Assembly (NCBI GenBank): GCA_947172415.1
Contig: OX359198.1
Location: 4,247,401-4,311,400 of the forward strand
Origin: Chondrosia reniformis
Lineage: Eukaryota > Porifera > Demospongiae > Chondrillida > Chondrillidae
Reading direction: 5' to 3'
DNA: 64,000 nt
Each line of letters starts with the position of its first letter. Positions within the stretch are counted from its first letter, which is position 1. Below are positions 1 to 10,504 of this stretch, piece by piece. Under the pieces are notes generated by a model, which had not been told where the DNA came from, ran no database searches, and saw only the letters and a list, made by a program, of their open reading frames with translations. The position numbers were made by a program, and so were the translations under genes.

Positions 1-120
1 GAGAAACAGACCAAGCTCAGCACCCTCCTGGGCCAGAAGCTCAATGTCCTCCTTAAAAGAAGTAATGTCCCCTCCCAAGATTCCATCGTCTAAGTAGAAA
101 AGGTGGAACTGAGACTTGAG
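1..120 (-). pseudogene. Reverse transcriptase fragment with a YLDD box, cut by the window edge
   Basis: Read on the minus strand, one open frame gives a peptide containing FYLDDGILGGD, followed by a region rich in Glu and Leu. YLDD is the catalytic box of reverse transcriptases. The flanking Gly-rich context matches an RT family common in marine invertebrates, whose C-terminal half appears to be the relic at 54.69-55.77 kb on the other strand (inference from remembered family resemblance). The fragment runs off the start of the window, so neither its length nor its 5' end can be judged. Confidence 0.6.
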
Positions 121-279
121 CCTCTCAACTAGATCCTTCCCTTCCCATAGAGATATTGCTAAAAATTAATAACAGCCCAAATCTGTGATGCCATAACTGC
201 ATTCATTAACCTGGAAAGGATGACTAGCAAAGGCAATAGGATGGTTTTCCTTATCTTCCTACAATATAGGTGCTTTTAA

Positions 280-1560
280 CTGCATTTAGCAGACTAACCA
301 GACATCACATGTTTCCTAGTAAGGGCAAAAAATGGATTTGCTATTGTGGAAGAAGTTAGGAATAAACCTCCTAATATGTGAGGTCAGACCAAAGAAAGAG
401 CAAAAGGACTTGAGGTCATAACACACTGTAAAGTCATTGATAAATTTCAGTTTGGCTGTGATATCACAAGTCCCAAATATTCCACTTGCTTCTGCATTAG
501 CTCTTATATACTTTGAAGGCTTTAGTCGTAATCCTACTTTCTATAGATTCCCTAGTACCTCCCAAAGGCTTTATAAATGTTCAACAATATTAGACCCAAT
601 CACCGGACTGTCGTCAATGTAGACCATGCAACACTTGCCCACCTATTCCACCAAGATTGATTCCATAAAACGTTGTAAGGTGCCAGGGGCATTACCAAAA
701 TGCATACACTCGAAACTCATAGAAACCAACATGGGTGCTAAAAGCTGTCCTCTTAACTGAGTCCTTCTCCATCTGTACTTGCCAGTACCTTGCTGCCAAG
801 TCTAGTGTTAAGAACCACTGCTGGTTAGCCAAAGCATCAGGCTGTTCCCAATTCTAGTTAGTAGATATATAGCTATCCATTTTGGTTACTACAGTACGTT
901 TAGCCATCAATAGTGTGTATACACAAACGGTATACTGCCATCCTTTTTAGCCACCAACACAATGGTACTGACCCAGGGGCTATATGAGGGTTGAATAATC
1001 CCTTACTCCAACAAATTTACTTGATCATCTCCTCGACTGAATAGTGCCAGGCAAAAGGAATACGGACATCTAGGCGTTTGTCTAATTGGTGAACATCCCC
1101 CCAGTATCAATAGTGTGAGCAACTACACATCTGTAGAACCCATATCCCTTTGACTTTGGGTAAAGATATCACTGTACACCTTTAACAGTGCCACCAGCTG
1201 CTTCATGGCATGTTTTTTCAACAGTTGCTCTTCTTTGTCAGCCTGTTTTACCTGGGACTGAAGTGTGAGATTTGCTACTGTATCCCTCTTCATACCCTGA
1301 TGTTCCACCTACCTTCCCTGTGGTGCAGCTTCTGGACGGATGGCACCAATTTCCTTCTCCACCTGAATTGGATGCGAGCATAGATTAGTAAACACCCAGC
1401 TGACAGTATAACCCCCCATTTACTATATTATGGAATCCTCCAGAAATTCCTGTCTTCCTACAGGAACTAGAGCTGCTTCCCCACTGGCCAAAGGAACAGG
1501 TTCCTGATGCCCACTATCGATCCCTGTGTCTCCTCTATTTACTCCATCAAATTCTCGTCT
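280..1560 (-). pseudogene. Decayed Ty3/gypsy pol (linker and RT)
   Basis: The minus strand reads in gypsy order. At about 1320-1400 is the linker after the protease (TNLCSHPIQVEKEIGAI). At 1123-1308 is the segment before RT with YSDIFTQSQRDMGSTDV. Then come PWVSTIVLVAKKDGS near 930-970, LTLDLAARYWQVQM near 780-820 and the catalytic YIDD near 610-640. RRFIPNF, which marks the start of the RNase H tether, lies near 350. Many stops and frame changes separate these blocks, so nothing is translatable end to end. LTRs were not found. This copy differs from the gypsy elements at 15-20 kb and 35-39 kb and looks older. Confidence 0.75.
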
Positions 1561-1599
1561 CGTCGTTCCCACTTACGTAAATCACTGTGCTTCCAACTT

Positions 1600-2145
1600 C
1601 AAATATTTTTTTATGTAGTTCAAGCTTCTTCTGTTTTGCAATCTAAGCAACTTCTTGACTCTTGAACTTTTCCTCTGTGTCAACAGCCAATTATGAGACT
1701 CTGTATACAAGCTCCTCACCGACTGTTGCCAATTTGGTTGCATTCTGTACCAGTTTGAACTTACTCTTTTTGATTTTCTCTCTCTATTTTGAAATTCAAG
1801 CAAGGTTTGTTAGTAGAGTTCTTTCAACAATTAACAATATATTATGCATAAACATTTATAAGGTGCAACTTGATAACTGAAGTTATTTATGCATTTTGAT
1901 TGATACCTATCTCTTGCACCCTCCTCCCAGAAATGGTTTTTATGATGATCCCCCTTTTTCTTAAATTATGGAATAATAACTGTTGTACAAATTATTAATT
2001 TTCATATTACTTTTTCCTAGGAATTGCTGGTAAGGGATTGTGTACTGGTGTTTACTGGTGACCCAGATCAGTTTCCATATGTGGGAAGGATTATAAGTTT
2101 TTGGCAAGATTCTAACTCCGGTAAGCCATTTTTTGCAAAGTGTTG
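1600..2145. other. Stretch without a recognisable gene
   Basis: AT-rich sequence between the gypsy relic and the Helitron relic. Short open frames on both strands have no recognisable motif. Part of it may be the decayed tail of the Helitron helicase, because the minus-strand frame runs on to about 2090 with no clear domain. Confidence 0.4.
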
Positions 2146-2440
2146 TTAGTTGTAACAATATGTGTAGTCTTCCATATGACATCGGGTGGAACAGCCCATC
2201 CTGGAGGCTTCTGAGGCGGGAACCTGCAACAAAAGTACATCCTGCTGCCAGTTCAGCTCTGCCAACGTCAATGACAGCTTTGTCAAGGGTTTGTCCTTGG
2301 CATGATAGTCGTCAACCATTAGATTCCCATTTAAATGATAGCAGAAGGATGAGCTGCTGCTGCAGATAGACGAAGGAAACTGTAGTAAGCTCAATGCAGG
2401 CAGGATCTGTGCCTGGAATATCACTCAGAGCATTTGTTGG
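2146..2440 (-). pseudogene. C-terminal end of a Pif1-type helicase (Helitron relic)
   Basis: On the minus strand the frame through 2280-2190 reads QTLDKAVIDVGRAELAAG and then TFVAGSRLRSLQDGLF. This is the conserved end of Pif1 helicases (motif VI region: Gly-Gln-Thr-Leu, then Thr-Phe-Val-Ala-x-Ser-Arg). The usual WALTVHKSQG block just upstream is badly degraded. The seven-motif ATPase core is missing, so this is a remnant. It follows directly, in the same orientation, the Rep-like N domain at 2500-3370. Rep followed by Pif1 is the order in Helitron RepHel proteins, so both pieces very probably come from one internally deleted Helitron. Confidence 0.7.
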
Positions 2441-2499
2441 ATTACCACTCCAGGGAACGAACTATTACTGGTGGCGGCACTTTCGCAGTTCACCGTGAT

Positions 2500-3370
2500 A
2501 AATGCAATAGATGGGCAATAATTCTATGAGGACACCAGTGCCATTCTGCACTAAAGGTGTTATACAACCAATGAGTAATCCAGTCTGATAGCTTAGACGA
2601 AAACTACCAATCTATAATGTATGGATTAGCAATGACTGCTTGCACTTTCATTTGATGTGTTGGCTGTGCTCCAGGAGAGTAAATCATGACCTTGTGTAGC
2701 TCAGGTCAGTACATGCCAGCTGAACTGACCGTCCGAAAGAATGTTGGTGGTCCCTTCTGGTCCAGCAATGCCAAAATCTCTTGGTGGCATTGAAACCAAT
2801 ATTGATTTGAACCGAGTATCTTGGCTGCATATCTCTGAAGCCATTTCGTCAGCTGTTCAGAACTGAGGTTGCCAACCATATCTCGTAATTCCTCAATGGT
2901 GAGGTTGGCATCACTGGGATTCTGATGCAGATAACCTTTTGCTTGTGAAATTAGCTGGTGTCTTAATTTCAAATTTAATGCCCAGTAAGGAAAGCGTGGA
3001 TGACTCACAAATCTCCAGTGCAGGTTGTTGGATGTGGTCTCCTCACACTATCTGATCAAGTTTTTGAATGCATTGGTCAGGAAGACTTCTTGCTGACATC
3101 CAGAGTAGTTGGGATCACCGGCGCCATGTAGGATAAGTAGGGAAAGCCTGTGTAACCAAACCAGGAGTACGGCACTCATTGATAGGCTCTCTGGTAAGGT
3201 CAGGCCAATCTATGGGTCTTGGTTGTTAACAATAGAACAGGTAGCATTGTCACCTGTGGGTTCCTTTCCAAGAATGACTGACTGTTACAAGAGTGCTCAA
3301 TTTTGAATGATCGCCATAGTCAGTGGCTTCTTCCTCGCCATCTTCCTCAATTGAAGGTAATTATTGTGGA
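2500..3370 (-). pseudogene. Helitron-like N-terminal (Rep-associated) domain, broken
   Basis: The best frame (3008-2706) reads SHPRFPYWALNLKLRHQLI, then DANLTIEELRDMVG and GPPTFFRTVSSAGMY, the signature blocks of the Helitron_like_N family. Upstream blocks in other frames give LTNAFKNLIR and WRF before it, and INEYRTPGLVTQAFPTLL near 3130-3200. Downstream, NPYIIDW and HWLYNTFSAEWHW at about 2500-2640 correspond to the segment just before the HUH motif. Three or more frameshifts and stops break it. The nuclease HUH/Tyr residues are not visible, and the sequence jumps to Pif1 C-terminal sequence near 2440, implying an internal deletion of several kilobases. Confidence 0.8.
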
Positions 3371-3844
3371 ACACCATCTTCAGGAAGGTTCTGTAATGCT
3401 CCATCAATAGTAATATCATTGTAGAAGTGATTATTCTGTGAAGCCACTGCAATGCCCTCATGACCTTATCTCGGGGGGGGGGACCCTAAAGTCGGCATGT
3501 GTATGGTTTTGTACCTTGCCGAAGGTACATACACTGACATGATTGGACAAGCACATGCTATGAGCATTTCAACTACCTGACTCATGTGTTGTAAGCAGAG
3601 TGGCACAGGTACAGGATCCATATCATTATCAGCTGAAATGGTCTTGATGGAGTGTTTGTCTTGCTTACATCTGGTGCAAATATATGTGTCAGGGCTATCA
3701 CATAATCATGTGTGTGTTGTCCAAAGTTAATGGCAAACTAAACTGGGTTCCCAAAGATTCTAAGTCCTTTCTCGACAATATTTTTTAAGCTATCAGCAAT
3801 CTATGTATATTGCTTTCATTATGGTAAATGTATAAATGAACAAA

Positions 3845-3915
3845 AATCACTTCATTGTTTGTTTATGAGATGTTGATTGATAATAGATTGATTTTGGCAG
3901 CCATGTTTTTGTTAG
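3845..3915 (+). repeat. Degenerate copy of the 50.1-50.57 kb repeat end
   Basis: The stretch from GATGTTGATTGATAATAG to GGCAGCCATGTTTTTG resembles the end of the tandem repeat at 50104-50572 (positions 50240-50290 and 50480-50525). Only about 70 bp can be matched by eye. The rest of 3371-4003 has no recognisable gene apart from possible remains of the Helitron frame up to about 3520 and a run of ten G at 3474-3483. Confidence 0.45.
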
Positions 3916-4003
3916 GCTTTCCTACTTAGAGAGTGAATACAGGTTCATGAAAAATCTAAGATACCATTTTCCTACATGTTATATGCCTATTCTGCAAAAG
4001 AGT

Positions 4004-4192
4004 CTATAGGGGAACTAAACCTGAAGAGAGCTTTGGATGAAGATACAGGAGTCTTTTCTCCCTTCTTTTCCCTTCTTTCATCTTCTTCTCCACTGAGTCA
4101 GACAGCCGTTTCTGGGAATTCCACCCTTCATCAGTGATCCTGGGAGTCTTTGTCTCTTTCTTTATCTTGATCTTCATGCACATCTTTAGCAA
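4004..4192 (-). repeat. Inverted copy of a dispersed coding-like module
   Basis: The minus strand reads a basic peptide containing KETKTPRITDEGWNSQKRLS and then a run of Lys and Glu, ending in a stop after LVPL. The same module occurs on the plus strand at 51061-51241, where it reads KIPRVIEEGWNSQKQLSGPA and ends in a stop at the matching place, and a shorter copy lies at 50890-50990. Nucleotide similarity continues up to and past the stop codon. It could be a terminal exon carried by a mobile element. The peptide family is not recognised. Confidence 0.5.
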
Positions 4193-5399
4193 ATAGCAGT
4201 TTTCAGAAAGCTTAAGTTAACTACTTACATATCATTTGAGGATTCTTAAGATTCAGAATCATTAAGAGTACAACTCTATATAAGCTCAATAAAGAGGTTA
4301 GGTAATTCAATTTCATCTAAGCCAAATAAATTGTTTCTCTTCTTTACTGTGGCAACTGTTGCTGAGATTATCACCAAGATAGTATAAATGTATTTAAGAG
4401 AAAAGAAGAAATATGTACACATTAAATAAAGCCTTTCAATATGACATTAGAAGCAGGGATGGCACTATAAATAAATATTGTATTGCACTTTGTAATAATT
4501 CTTTGCATCCTTTGTGTTCTTTTTTCTTAGAAGAAATGATGTTTACTTCCTGTTGGTACCATCGGCCAGTGGATGGACTTGGGAATGAAGCTGGATCCTC
4601 TTTTTTCAAGGTACTACTGATATATACACAACAACTTCATTGAACAAATAAATGCTTATGCCTAAGCTATCACCAAACAATGCTAGCCAAAAAAATGAAT
4701 GATTAAAGCAAGCATTTAAACCATTTCCTCTTTATGAGTGTAGCAAACCAAACAGGAGGATGATTACCTATATTGGCTACAATATATGAAAAAAGTGTAG
4801 TAAATGAGGTGTGAGTGAGTAGTAGATAACTAGTGTGATAAGCAACTTTAATGCAAAGGACCTACAAGGGAATACTGAGTTGTGAACTAGAGGCAATGTC
4901 ATTGTTCTGTTTAATGAATGGGTTTATAAATGGAGTTTCTAAGATAGGTCTTTTGTGGCTGTTGTACTAACATTCTGGGAGCTACTGCCGGCAACTGCTA
5001 TTGTATATTTGTAATTGTCTTACTTTAATTGTATCATGGTTGGTAAACTTAGGTCAGGGGCATAGCCATGATTTTAAAGGGGGTTTCCACCTTTAAATAT
5101 AAAGCTTTATTTTAAATCATGACAGTTTAAAAATCCCATACTGTGTCGAATGACTGGAAATACATATACACAAAATGGTGTTAGCTGTAACAACATGTTA
5201 AGCTGAAGGCCTTTTGGTGAACTAAATAGGATAAACACCTACCTCTGCTTAAGAATAAGTACATACTTATTGCATACCTTCCATCTACAAATGCAATTAA
5301 CTAGCGGTTGTAAGGTCAAGCTAAGGGGTGAAAAAAACTTCTACTGACTCAAAGGATTTCCCATTAAGTTCACAATCACTTTGAGTACTCCTTTGTGTA
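4193..5399. other. Stretch without a recognisable gene
   Basis: AT-rich sequence with short open frames on both strands, none with a domain motif. No inverted termini or tandem structure were seen. The right end merges into the 3' end of the LINE, whose A-rich tail (minus strand) is at about 5400-5412. Confidence 0.4.
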
Positions 5400-5448
5400 T
5401 TTTTTTTCATTATTACTCATACTGTGATAACATCATAAACAGAAGTAT

Positions 5449-5979
5449 CTAGGCAGAGTATAAGTGCTCAATTGTCTCTTCCCACTTGTCTCTGTCCGCG
5501 GCTTGAATGCACAACTGCTCCAGCCCACTTGCAGTTCTGAGGTTCATTCCTGCTTTCTCCAAGTCTGATCTAAGTGTGCTCAGTAAGCAGGTCCTGGGTC
5601 TGCCTTGTCTGGTCTTGGGTATCTTGTGCACTGTGAGGTCTAGCGCCTTCTGAGCTGGTGTGTCCATGGGCAATCGCAGGCAGTGACCAAGTAGGTTCAG
5701 TCTGGCCCTCTGTAGGTCATGGGACAGTGGTCGTGTCTTTGTCAAGCGGTAGATGGCCTCGTTGCTGATATGCTTGGGCCACCGATAGCCAGCCATCACT
5801 CGCAAATGTTGGCGGTGTAGTGCACAAAGCTTCTCAGTTAGTACCGCTGTGAGTCCCCAGGTCCCACATCCATATAATAGGACCAGGGAGTTCCAAACCC
5901 TGACCTTCAGTACCAATGACGCCCCTATCCCTGCAAACAGCCCAAACATCTTCCTGAATGCCAGGTCAGCAAGCTGCAT
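5449..5979 (-). pseudogene. C-terminal domain of the RTE-like LINE protein
   Basis: This frame continues the RT after a 1-base frameshift. Key blocks are VLLYGCGTWGLT, LRVMAGYRWPKHISNEAIYR and LLGHCLRLP, the typical thumb and tail of RTE/CR1-group RTs (a YGC-x-TW block, then LRR-x-x-G-like, then a GH-x-R block). It ends with EETIEHLYSA and a stop at 5449. The frameshift suggests a decayed copy rather than programmed recoding, since no slippery site was evident. Confidence 0.8.
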
Positions 5980-7079
5980 CCTTCGTTTGCATCATTCTCT
6001 TCTCCTAACAGTGCGCCTAGGGTCTTGATGTTCTGCCATTCTGTCCCCTCGTTGCTCACGTGTACTCTTTGTGTCTTGTTTCTGTTGCAGTGCAAGTGGC
6101 AAGGAGGTAGTTCAGTTTCCAATATGTTCATCACTCCTTCTAGATAATCATGGCTGGTGGACACAAAGTCGATATCATCTGCATACTGCATCTCTGTGAT
6201 CATAGAGAGTTGCAGGTCCAGTGTTGGTGTGGTAGGGAACATTGGGCGCACTTCTTGTAGGACCATTTCAAAAGTAGTGGTGAACGCTACCGGACTAAAG
6301 CTATCTCCCTGTGGGACACCAACTGTAGACTTGAAGCTCTGGCCACTCACATCTCCAACTCTGACTGACAGACTTGTATCAGTTAGTAAAGTGTGAGCCA
6401 TCTGGTACACATCCTCGTCACCCTCACTTGCTGCCAGAAGAGACTCTAGGATTGTTTCCCTTGAAGGTGTGTCAAAGGCCTGAGATAGATCTAGGCACAG
6501 GAAATGAAATTCCATGTCCGTCAGCAAGGCCACCAAGCAGATCAGCCTCTTTGCAAAGATGATGTCAGCACAGCTACGACCCTTTCTGAAACCAGCTTGG
6601 CTAGCCGGGATGTAGGAGTTCACGTAAGGGCTGAATCTCTGTAGGAGGACGAGCAACAGCAGCTTCTGGATGCCATTCAATAACACCACTGGTCTCAGGT
6701 TGGACAGGGGTCCACGTGGCTTGCCTGGCTTCTGAAGAGGTACAAGTGTGCCAGCTCCGATTTCGTTTAGGTGGATCTTGTCTTCCACAGCCGCGTTCAA
6801 TAAGTGTGCTATCCACTTGGCGGCTTCATTGTGAGCACAGGCGTACTTTAGGAGCTCGTTGGGCACAAATTCAGGTCCACATGCATGGTTGTTCTTGAGT
6901 TTTGAGGCTGCGTCTTGCACCTCCATCCGAGAGATGGGGTATCGTAGCTCAGTGCACAGTGGAGGGCGGGGGTTGGTCATCAATTTGGGAGCAAATAAAC
7001 CTTTGAAATGTGCAGTAAGCAGTGAGGCCTGAGTGTCGATGTTGTGTATTGTTCTACCCTCACTGTCATTGATGCTCAC
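5925..7079 (-). pseudogene. LINE reverse transcriptase domain
   Basis: RNA-dependent DNA polymerase for target-primed integration. Visible blocks: LVPLQKPGKPRGPLSNLRPV (motif 2 region), ASQAGFRKGRSCADII (motif 2a/3), FLCLDLSQAFDT (motif A with catalytic Asp), GVPQGDSFSPVAF (motif B) and MQYADDIDFV (motif C, catalytic Asp-Asp). All catalytic residues are present. The frame is lost near 5980, where it shifts to the frame of the C-terminal domain. The style of motifs A-C and of the C-terminal domain points to the RTE group. The clade call is from memory of the family, not an alignment. Confidence 0.88.
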
Positions 7080-7091
7080 TCCTGATGCTGA

Positions 7092-7919
7092 TCAGATGCC
7101 AAGAGCCCTGAGTGCAGCAAACATCTTGCAGCCATCGTCCTTGGCCTTTTCCACCTCTAGAACTCTGGCCTCCAGCCTCTCTCGGCCTTTATGTTTGAGA
7201 ACAGCTGTCAGTTCCCGTCGTTTTCTGCGTGTGTTGGCTCTACCTGCAGCCTTCTGGTGTCTTGTACATGCTGCATGCTCTACAATCCCCAGCTTCCTTA
7301 CTTCTTCCACTAACTGTCTCACCTCGGGGTCTGAAAGAGCAGAGCGCCGCCCACCTGTGAAGGGTTGCTTATATCCTACTTTCTCAATGGCTGTCTCCTG
7401 AAGGATAGCTCCAAACTCTGTCCAGCTGGATTCTGTGGGAGACGCAGCTGGCAACTGTTCGGACACTGACCTTGCAAATGCTGCTTGCCTCTCCGGGTTG
7501 TCTGCAAGTAGGGCTGTGTCAATGGCTCGGTTATGAGTAGCCTGCTTCCTTTGCCAGTGCCTCTTTGGCATCATGAGGTCCATTGTTACCAGTCGATGGT
7601 CACTTGGCAAAGCACACCCTGCCCAAGAGCGGGCATTCTGCACAGATCGCTTGTACCGGTTTAAAATGGCAATATAGTCGATCTGATTGTAGATGGGTGT
7701 CGACTCTGTTTTGTCTGAGTTACGATGGTATCCCTGCCATGTGGTGATGTGTCTAGAGGCATGTTTGAAGAGGCTGTTGGTAATGATAAGGTTGGAACGT
7801 TCACAGAAGTTCAAGAAAGCCTCACCGTTTTCATTCCGTTTCCCTTTCGACCAAGCACCAAGGCAGGAGTAGGTGTCACTGTCACTTCTCTTCCCGATCT
7901 TGGTATTCATATCCCCCAA
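7092..7919 (-). pseudogene. APE-type endonuclease, C-terminal half, and linker
   Basis: The frame opens at GDMNTKIGKRS, corresponding to the GDFN block of APE endonucleases. YNQIDYIAI (metal-site Asp region) and LPSDHRLV, which holds the catalytic SDH, follow. The N-terminal blocks (the Asn and Glu of the LN and ET motifs) are absent because the element is truncated, so it could not cut DNA. Residues after about 120 form a basic linker toward RT. It ends at a TGA at 7092-7094, after which the same frame continues into the RT with only a few codons between. The stop is therefore a point mutation within one polyprotein. Confidence 0.85.
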
Positions 7920-7935
7920 CAGCGTATGCTCACAT

Positions 7936-8539
7936 AATAATAATTAGGTTTAGGGAAGGGATTTGTTTTTACCAGTGCATCGAATGTATTTTTCAAATAC
8001 AGTACATCATCTTTAGACTTTTTGAGTGTGTAGAAACACAATTTGTTAAGATATCACAAAAGAAACCCCAATGGGTTGAATTAGTCAACACAATTTCACC
8101 CCCCTTGAAAGCACCCTGCTTGAGTAGAAACTCAATAATACACATCCATTGAAGCTTCAAATGCTGGCAGCACTTCATCACTCAATCCACGCTGAACTTT
8201 GACAACCATTTTCCCCACTAACTAAAATTGAATGACTGAATAGGTTGCTATAGTTGATTGCAGCTGGTAATTACGCAAAAAGTATCTTCCAAGATAACAC
8301 ATAGTGATGTTCCAGTGAACATGCATGCTCCATAGGGCTTCATCTTCCTCAGTACTTCTGACCTCCTTGATTTCCTTAAATTACTTAGATACTAAATTTT
8401 CACACCTTTGGGCATTCCAGTTCTGCTCTGATAGCAAACATCATTGATACGATATATGTACTAGTCAATCCCAATGCATGTCCTTTATTGGGATTAAAAA
8501 TTCTTACAAGGCTCTTAACTCCACAATGAATAAGACATT
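7936..8539. other. Stretch without a firmly recognisable gene
   Basis: Sequence upstream of the LINE truncation point. Minus-strand frames read parts of a possible decayed gag continuing from the fragment at 8540-8870, but no motif is clear enough to annotate. No inverted or tandem repeat was seen. Confidence 0.35.
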
Positions 8540-8870
8540 GATTCCCTTTTTCCTTGAACCCAACTATCAAACTGTACTATTCCAATGGCTCAGGGCTATA
8601 GGGTTCTTCGTGGCTTTTATCTAGCACTTTGAATGGAATGTTATCCTGTTTCTCTGGTGAGATTAATACTGTTTATATGCTTTCACCTTTAACACTGAGG
8701 ACAATTACTCTCTTCTGAGCCTCATCCTTAGCAGTGTTAGCTGTGAAGAAGTGTTCTAACCACTTGGTATATTGAGACCACTCTTCCCTCTCCACTTGAA
8801 AATCATGGATCTTACCAATGGATGTGATCACTATATAGGATATTCTTTACTAGATTATCTCTGCACCTTC
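8540..8870 (-). pseudogene. Ty3/gypsy gag fragment
   Basis: The minus strand reads IGKIHDFQVEREEWSQYTK, then LEHFFTANTAKDEAQKR and VIVLSV, followed by SPEKQDNIPFKVL in another frame. This is the N-terminal gag pattern of many invertebrate gypsy elements (a small Trp-containing helix, then FF-x-AN and A-x-KR-x-x-LLS). Stops interrupt it after about 55 residues. No zinc knuckle or pol follows toward 7936, so it is an isolated fragment. Confidence 0.6.
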
Positions 8871-9237
8871 AAGGCCCCCTGCTAGTCTTGTGTGAGTTGG
8901 CTTGTATGGTTAGGGTTGTTTGGTTTTAATCAGTTATTTTTGACTAGTGTCTAACTATAATTATCTAGTTTTCTGTCAAATGAGTAATTACTGCTATCTG
9001 GATCTGTCATTGATGCATACATATATGTATCTTAAACAGTGCACATGTTGAACTCTATGTAGCTATAGGATGAGGTAACATGATAACTAACTTCTGTGTG
9101 CACTAAGTATTTTCTGCTCTCAGTATGGTATCTATAAGTTAAGGTCCCTAAATTGTTTATGTTTTGTGTCCAATTACCGCTAATTGCCACAGCATAATTA
9201 ATTTCTATTTGTCTATTTTGGCATATGAGCTATTTAT
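8871..9237. other. Stretch without a recognisable gene
   Basis: AT-rich spacer between the gag fragment and the MITE at 9242. No motif, repeat or frame of interest was seen. Confidence 0.4.
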
Positions 9238-9241
9238 ATTT

Positions 9242-9757
9242 GTGACCGTCCATGCGAAAAGGGGCACTTTTGCGCTGTAGCAATATGTTCAGTACGGGCG
9301 TTTTACAAACGTCTGGCTAAATAGTTAAAAGTGCGATTTTCTTTTTATTTTATTAAATATTCGTTACTCAATGTTGACGTCGTTATTTCGGTCTTCTTTG
9401 TGCAATAAATCCAATCGTATTAAATAGCAGCTACTGGAAATACGCCATTTTGTTCTATATATGGAATGATGAATATCATTATCGTTCGACTGGAGTTGAT
9501 TTGATTGAGATTGTACAATCAATGATGTCATCATTTTATACGGAGTTTTACCTAAATAGAAGCAAAATTATAAATCTGTTTTACATAATGCATTTGGCAA
9601 TGGTTCTATTTTCAGAGTGTCATAACTTCGGATCCGTAACAGCTATGACACTTTCATTTACACCATTTGATAGAACTACTGAAGCCCTTTCAAATGATAT
9701 CAAACACGCAATTTCCATTGCATCCGTGAAAATGCCCTTTTTCGCATGGACGGTCAC
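9242..9757. mobile_element. MITE, about 516 bp, with 25-bp inverted ends
   Basis: The left end GTGACCGTCCATGCGAAAA is repeated in inverse at the right end (9733-9757), with about 25 bp matching apart from an extra A in the A-run and one or two changes. The 4-bp ATTT on each side (9238-9241 and 9758-9761) looks like a target-site duplication. The open frame of about 120 codons through 9450-9809 crosses the right terminus into flanking DNA and has no motif, so it is not annotated. The superfamily is unknown; a 4-bp duplication would not fit Tc1/mariner or pogo. Confidence 0.75.
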
Positions 9758-9761
9758 ATTT

Positions 9762-10120
9762 AGTATTTCTCAGTTAAACATTCTAGCAATAGTATGTGAG
9801 TCACTTTGACAGCAGTGAAAATGTAATTTGTACATATTTCTTTTTGTAGCAAGAACTTTTTGCATCAAATCATAGAGATGATAACCCAGTAGCCTCAATT
9901 TTATCCAAATGTTATGTGATGGGCTTCAATGAGTATTGCAGGTAAGTGATTACTTTATTGTATAAAGATACGTATATTTATTAGTTACATATGTAATTGC
10001 TGAAAGAGCTACAAAACTTGAAAAATAGGATAGCAATGGATGATATTTAGGCAAAATGCATTTATGAATATTCAAGAAATTACTGATGAAATGCAAATTC
10101 GAGATATACAGTAAAATATT
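9762..10120. other. Stretch without a recognisable gene
   Basis: AT-rich sequence between the MITE and the dispersed repeat. No feature seen. Confidence 0.35.
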
Positions 10121-10310
10121 AAACAAGTATTTCAAGTTTAAAAACTCGTGGGGCTGCCGCCCCCGAATAACCTGGAACTACTTGGCCGCATCGTTCGGCT
10201 TTAATATATATGTTCTTAATCCTAACGATTGAGGACGCTTAAGTATCCTGAACGTTATAAATAGCAACAGAAAAGCTTGGTTAACTAAAGCTTCCTGAAC
10301 GACGCCATTT
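10121..10310 (+). repeat. Dispersed repeat A, copy 1
   Basis: Starts with AAACAAGTATTTCAAG and TTTAAAAACTCGTGGGGC, then GCCGCCCCC, and ends near ACGCCATTT. It matches 60448-60645 in the same orientation over about 190 bp with scattered changes, and a partial copy lies at 12022-12085. There is no coding potential. It has no inverted ends and no obvious tRNA-like A/B boxes, so its class (SINE or terminal part of a larger element) is open. Confidence 0.65.
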
Positions 10311-10504
10311 GCAAAATCGATGTATTGATGTATAAATTAAGTGTTACAATAGTTGTGTATGAACTCGTATTAAACATATATTGACGTATATAATAAGTGT
10401 TAAAATAGTTGCGTATGAACTCGTATATATATATATATCCGTAACATGAAGCCATACATAAATCGCGTTTTGAAAACAATGTAGGGGCTGCCACAGCTAA
10501 AAAT

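Larger units (their letters stand above)
5400..7935 (-). mobile_element. 5'-truncated RTE-like non-LTR retrotransposon
   Basis: A LINE on the minus strand carrying, in order, the second half of an APE-type endonuclease, a full reverse transcriptase and a C-terminal domain. The 5' end breaks at about 7935 inside the endonuclease, the usual result of incomplete target-primed reverse transcription. The 3' end lies near 5400, where the minus strand has a short UTR followed by AATGAAAAAAAA. The reading frame is interrupted only by one in-frame TGA (7092-7094) and one frameshift near 5980, so the copy is fairly young. It differs from the RTE-type copies at 16.7 and 41.1 kb. Confidence 0.85.

Noticed and set aside
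5925..7094. Programmed recoding (stop readthrough or frameshift) in the RTE-like LINE
   Set aside because: No slippery heptamer or stem was evident, and the copy is already 5'-truncated, so simple mutation is the better reading.
7033..7401. 122-codon plus-strand frame
   Set aside because: Antisense shadow of the LINE endonuclease-RT region.
9450..9809. 119-codon frame in the MITE
   Set aside because: It crosses the right inverted end into flanking DNA and shows no motif.
10141..10210. tRNA-like or SINE promoter boxes in repeat A
   Set aside because: No convincing A box and B box pair with proper spacing could be found by eye.
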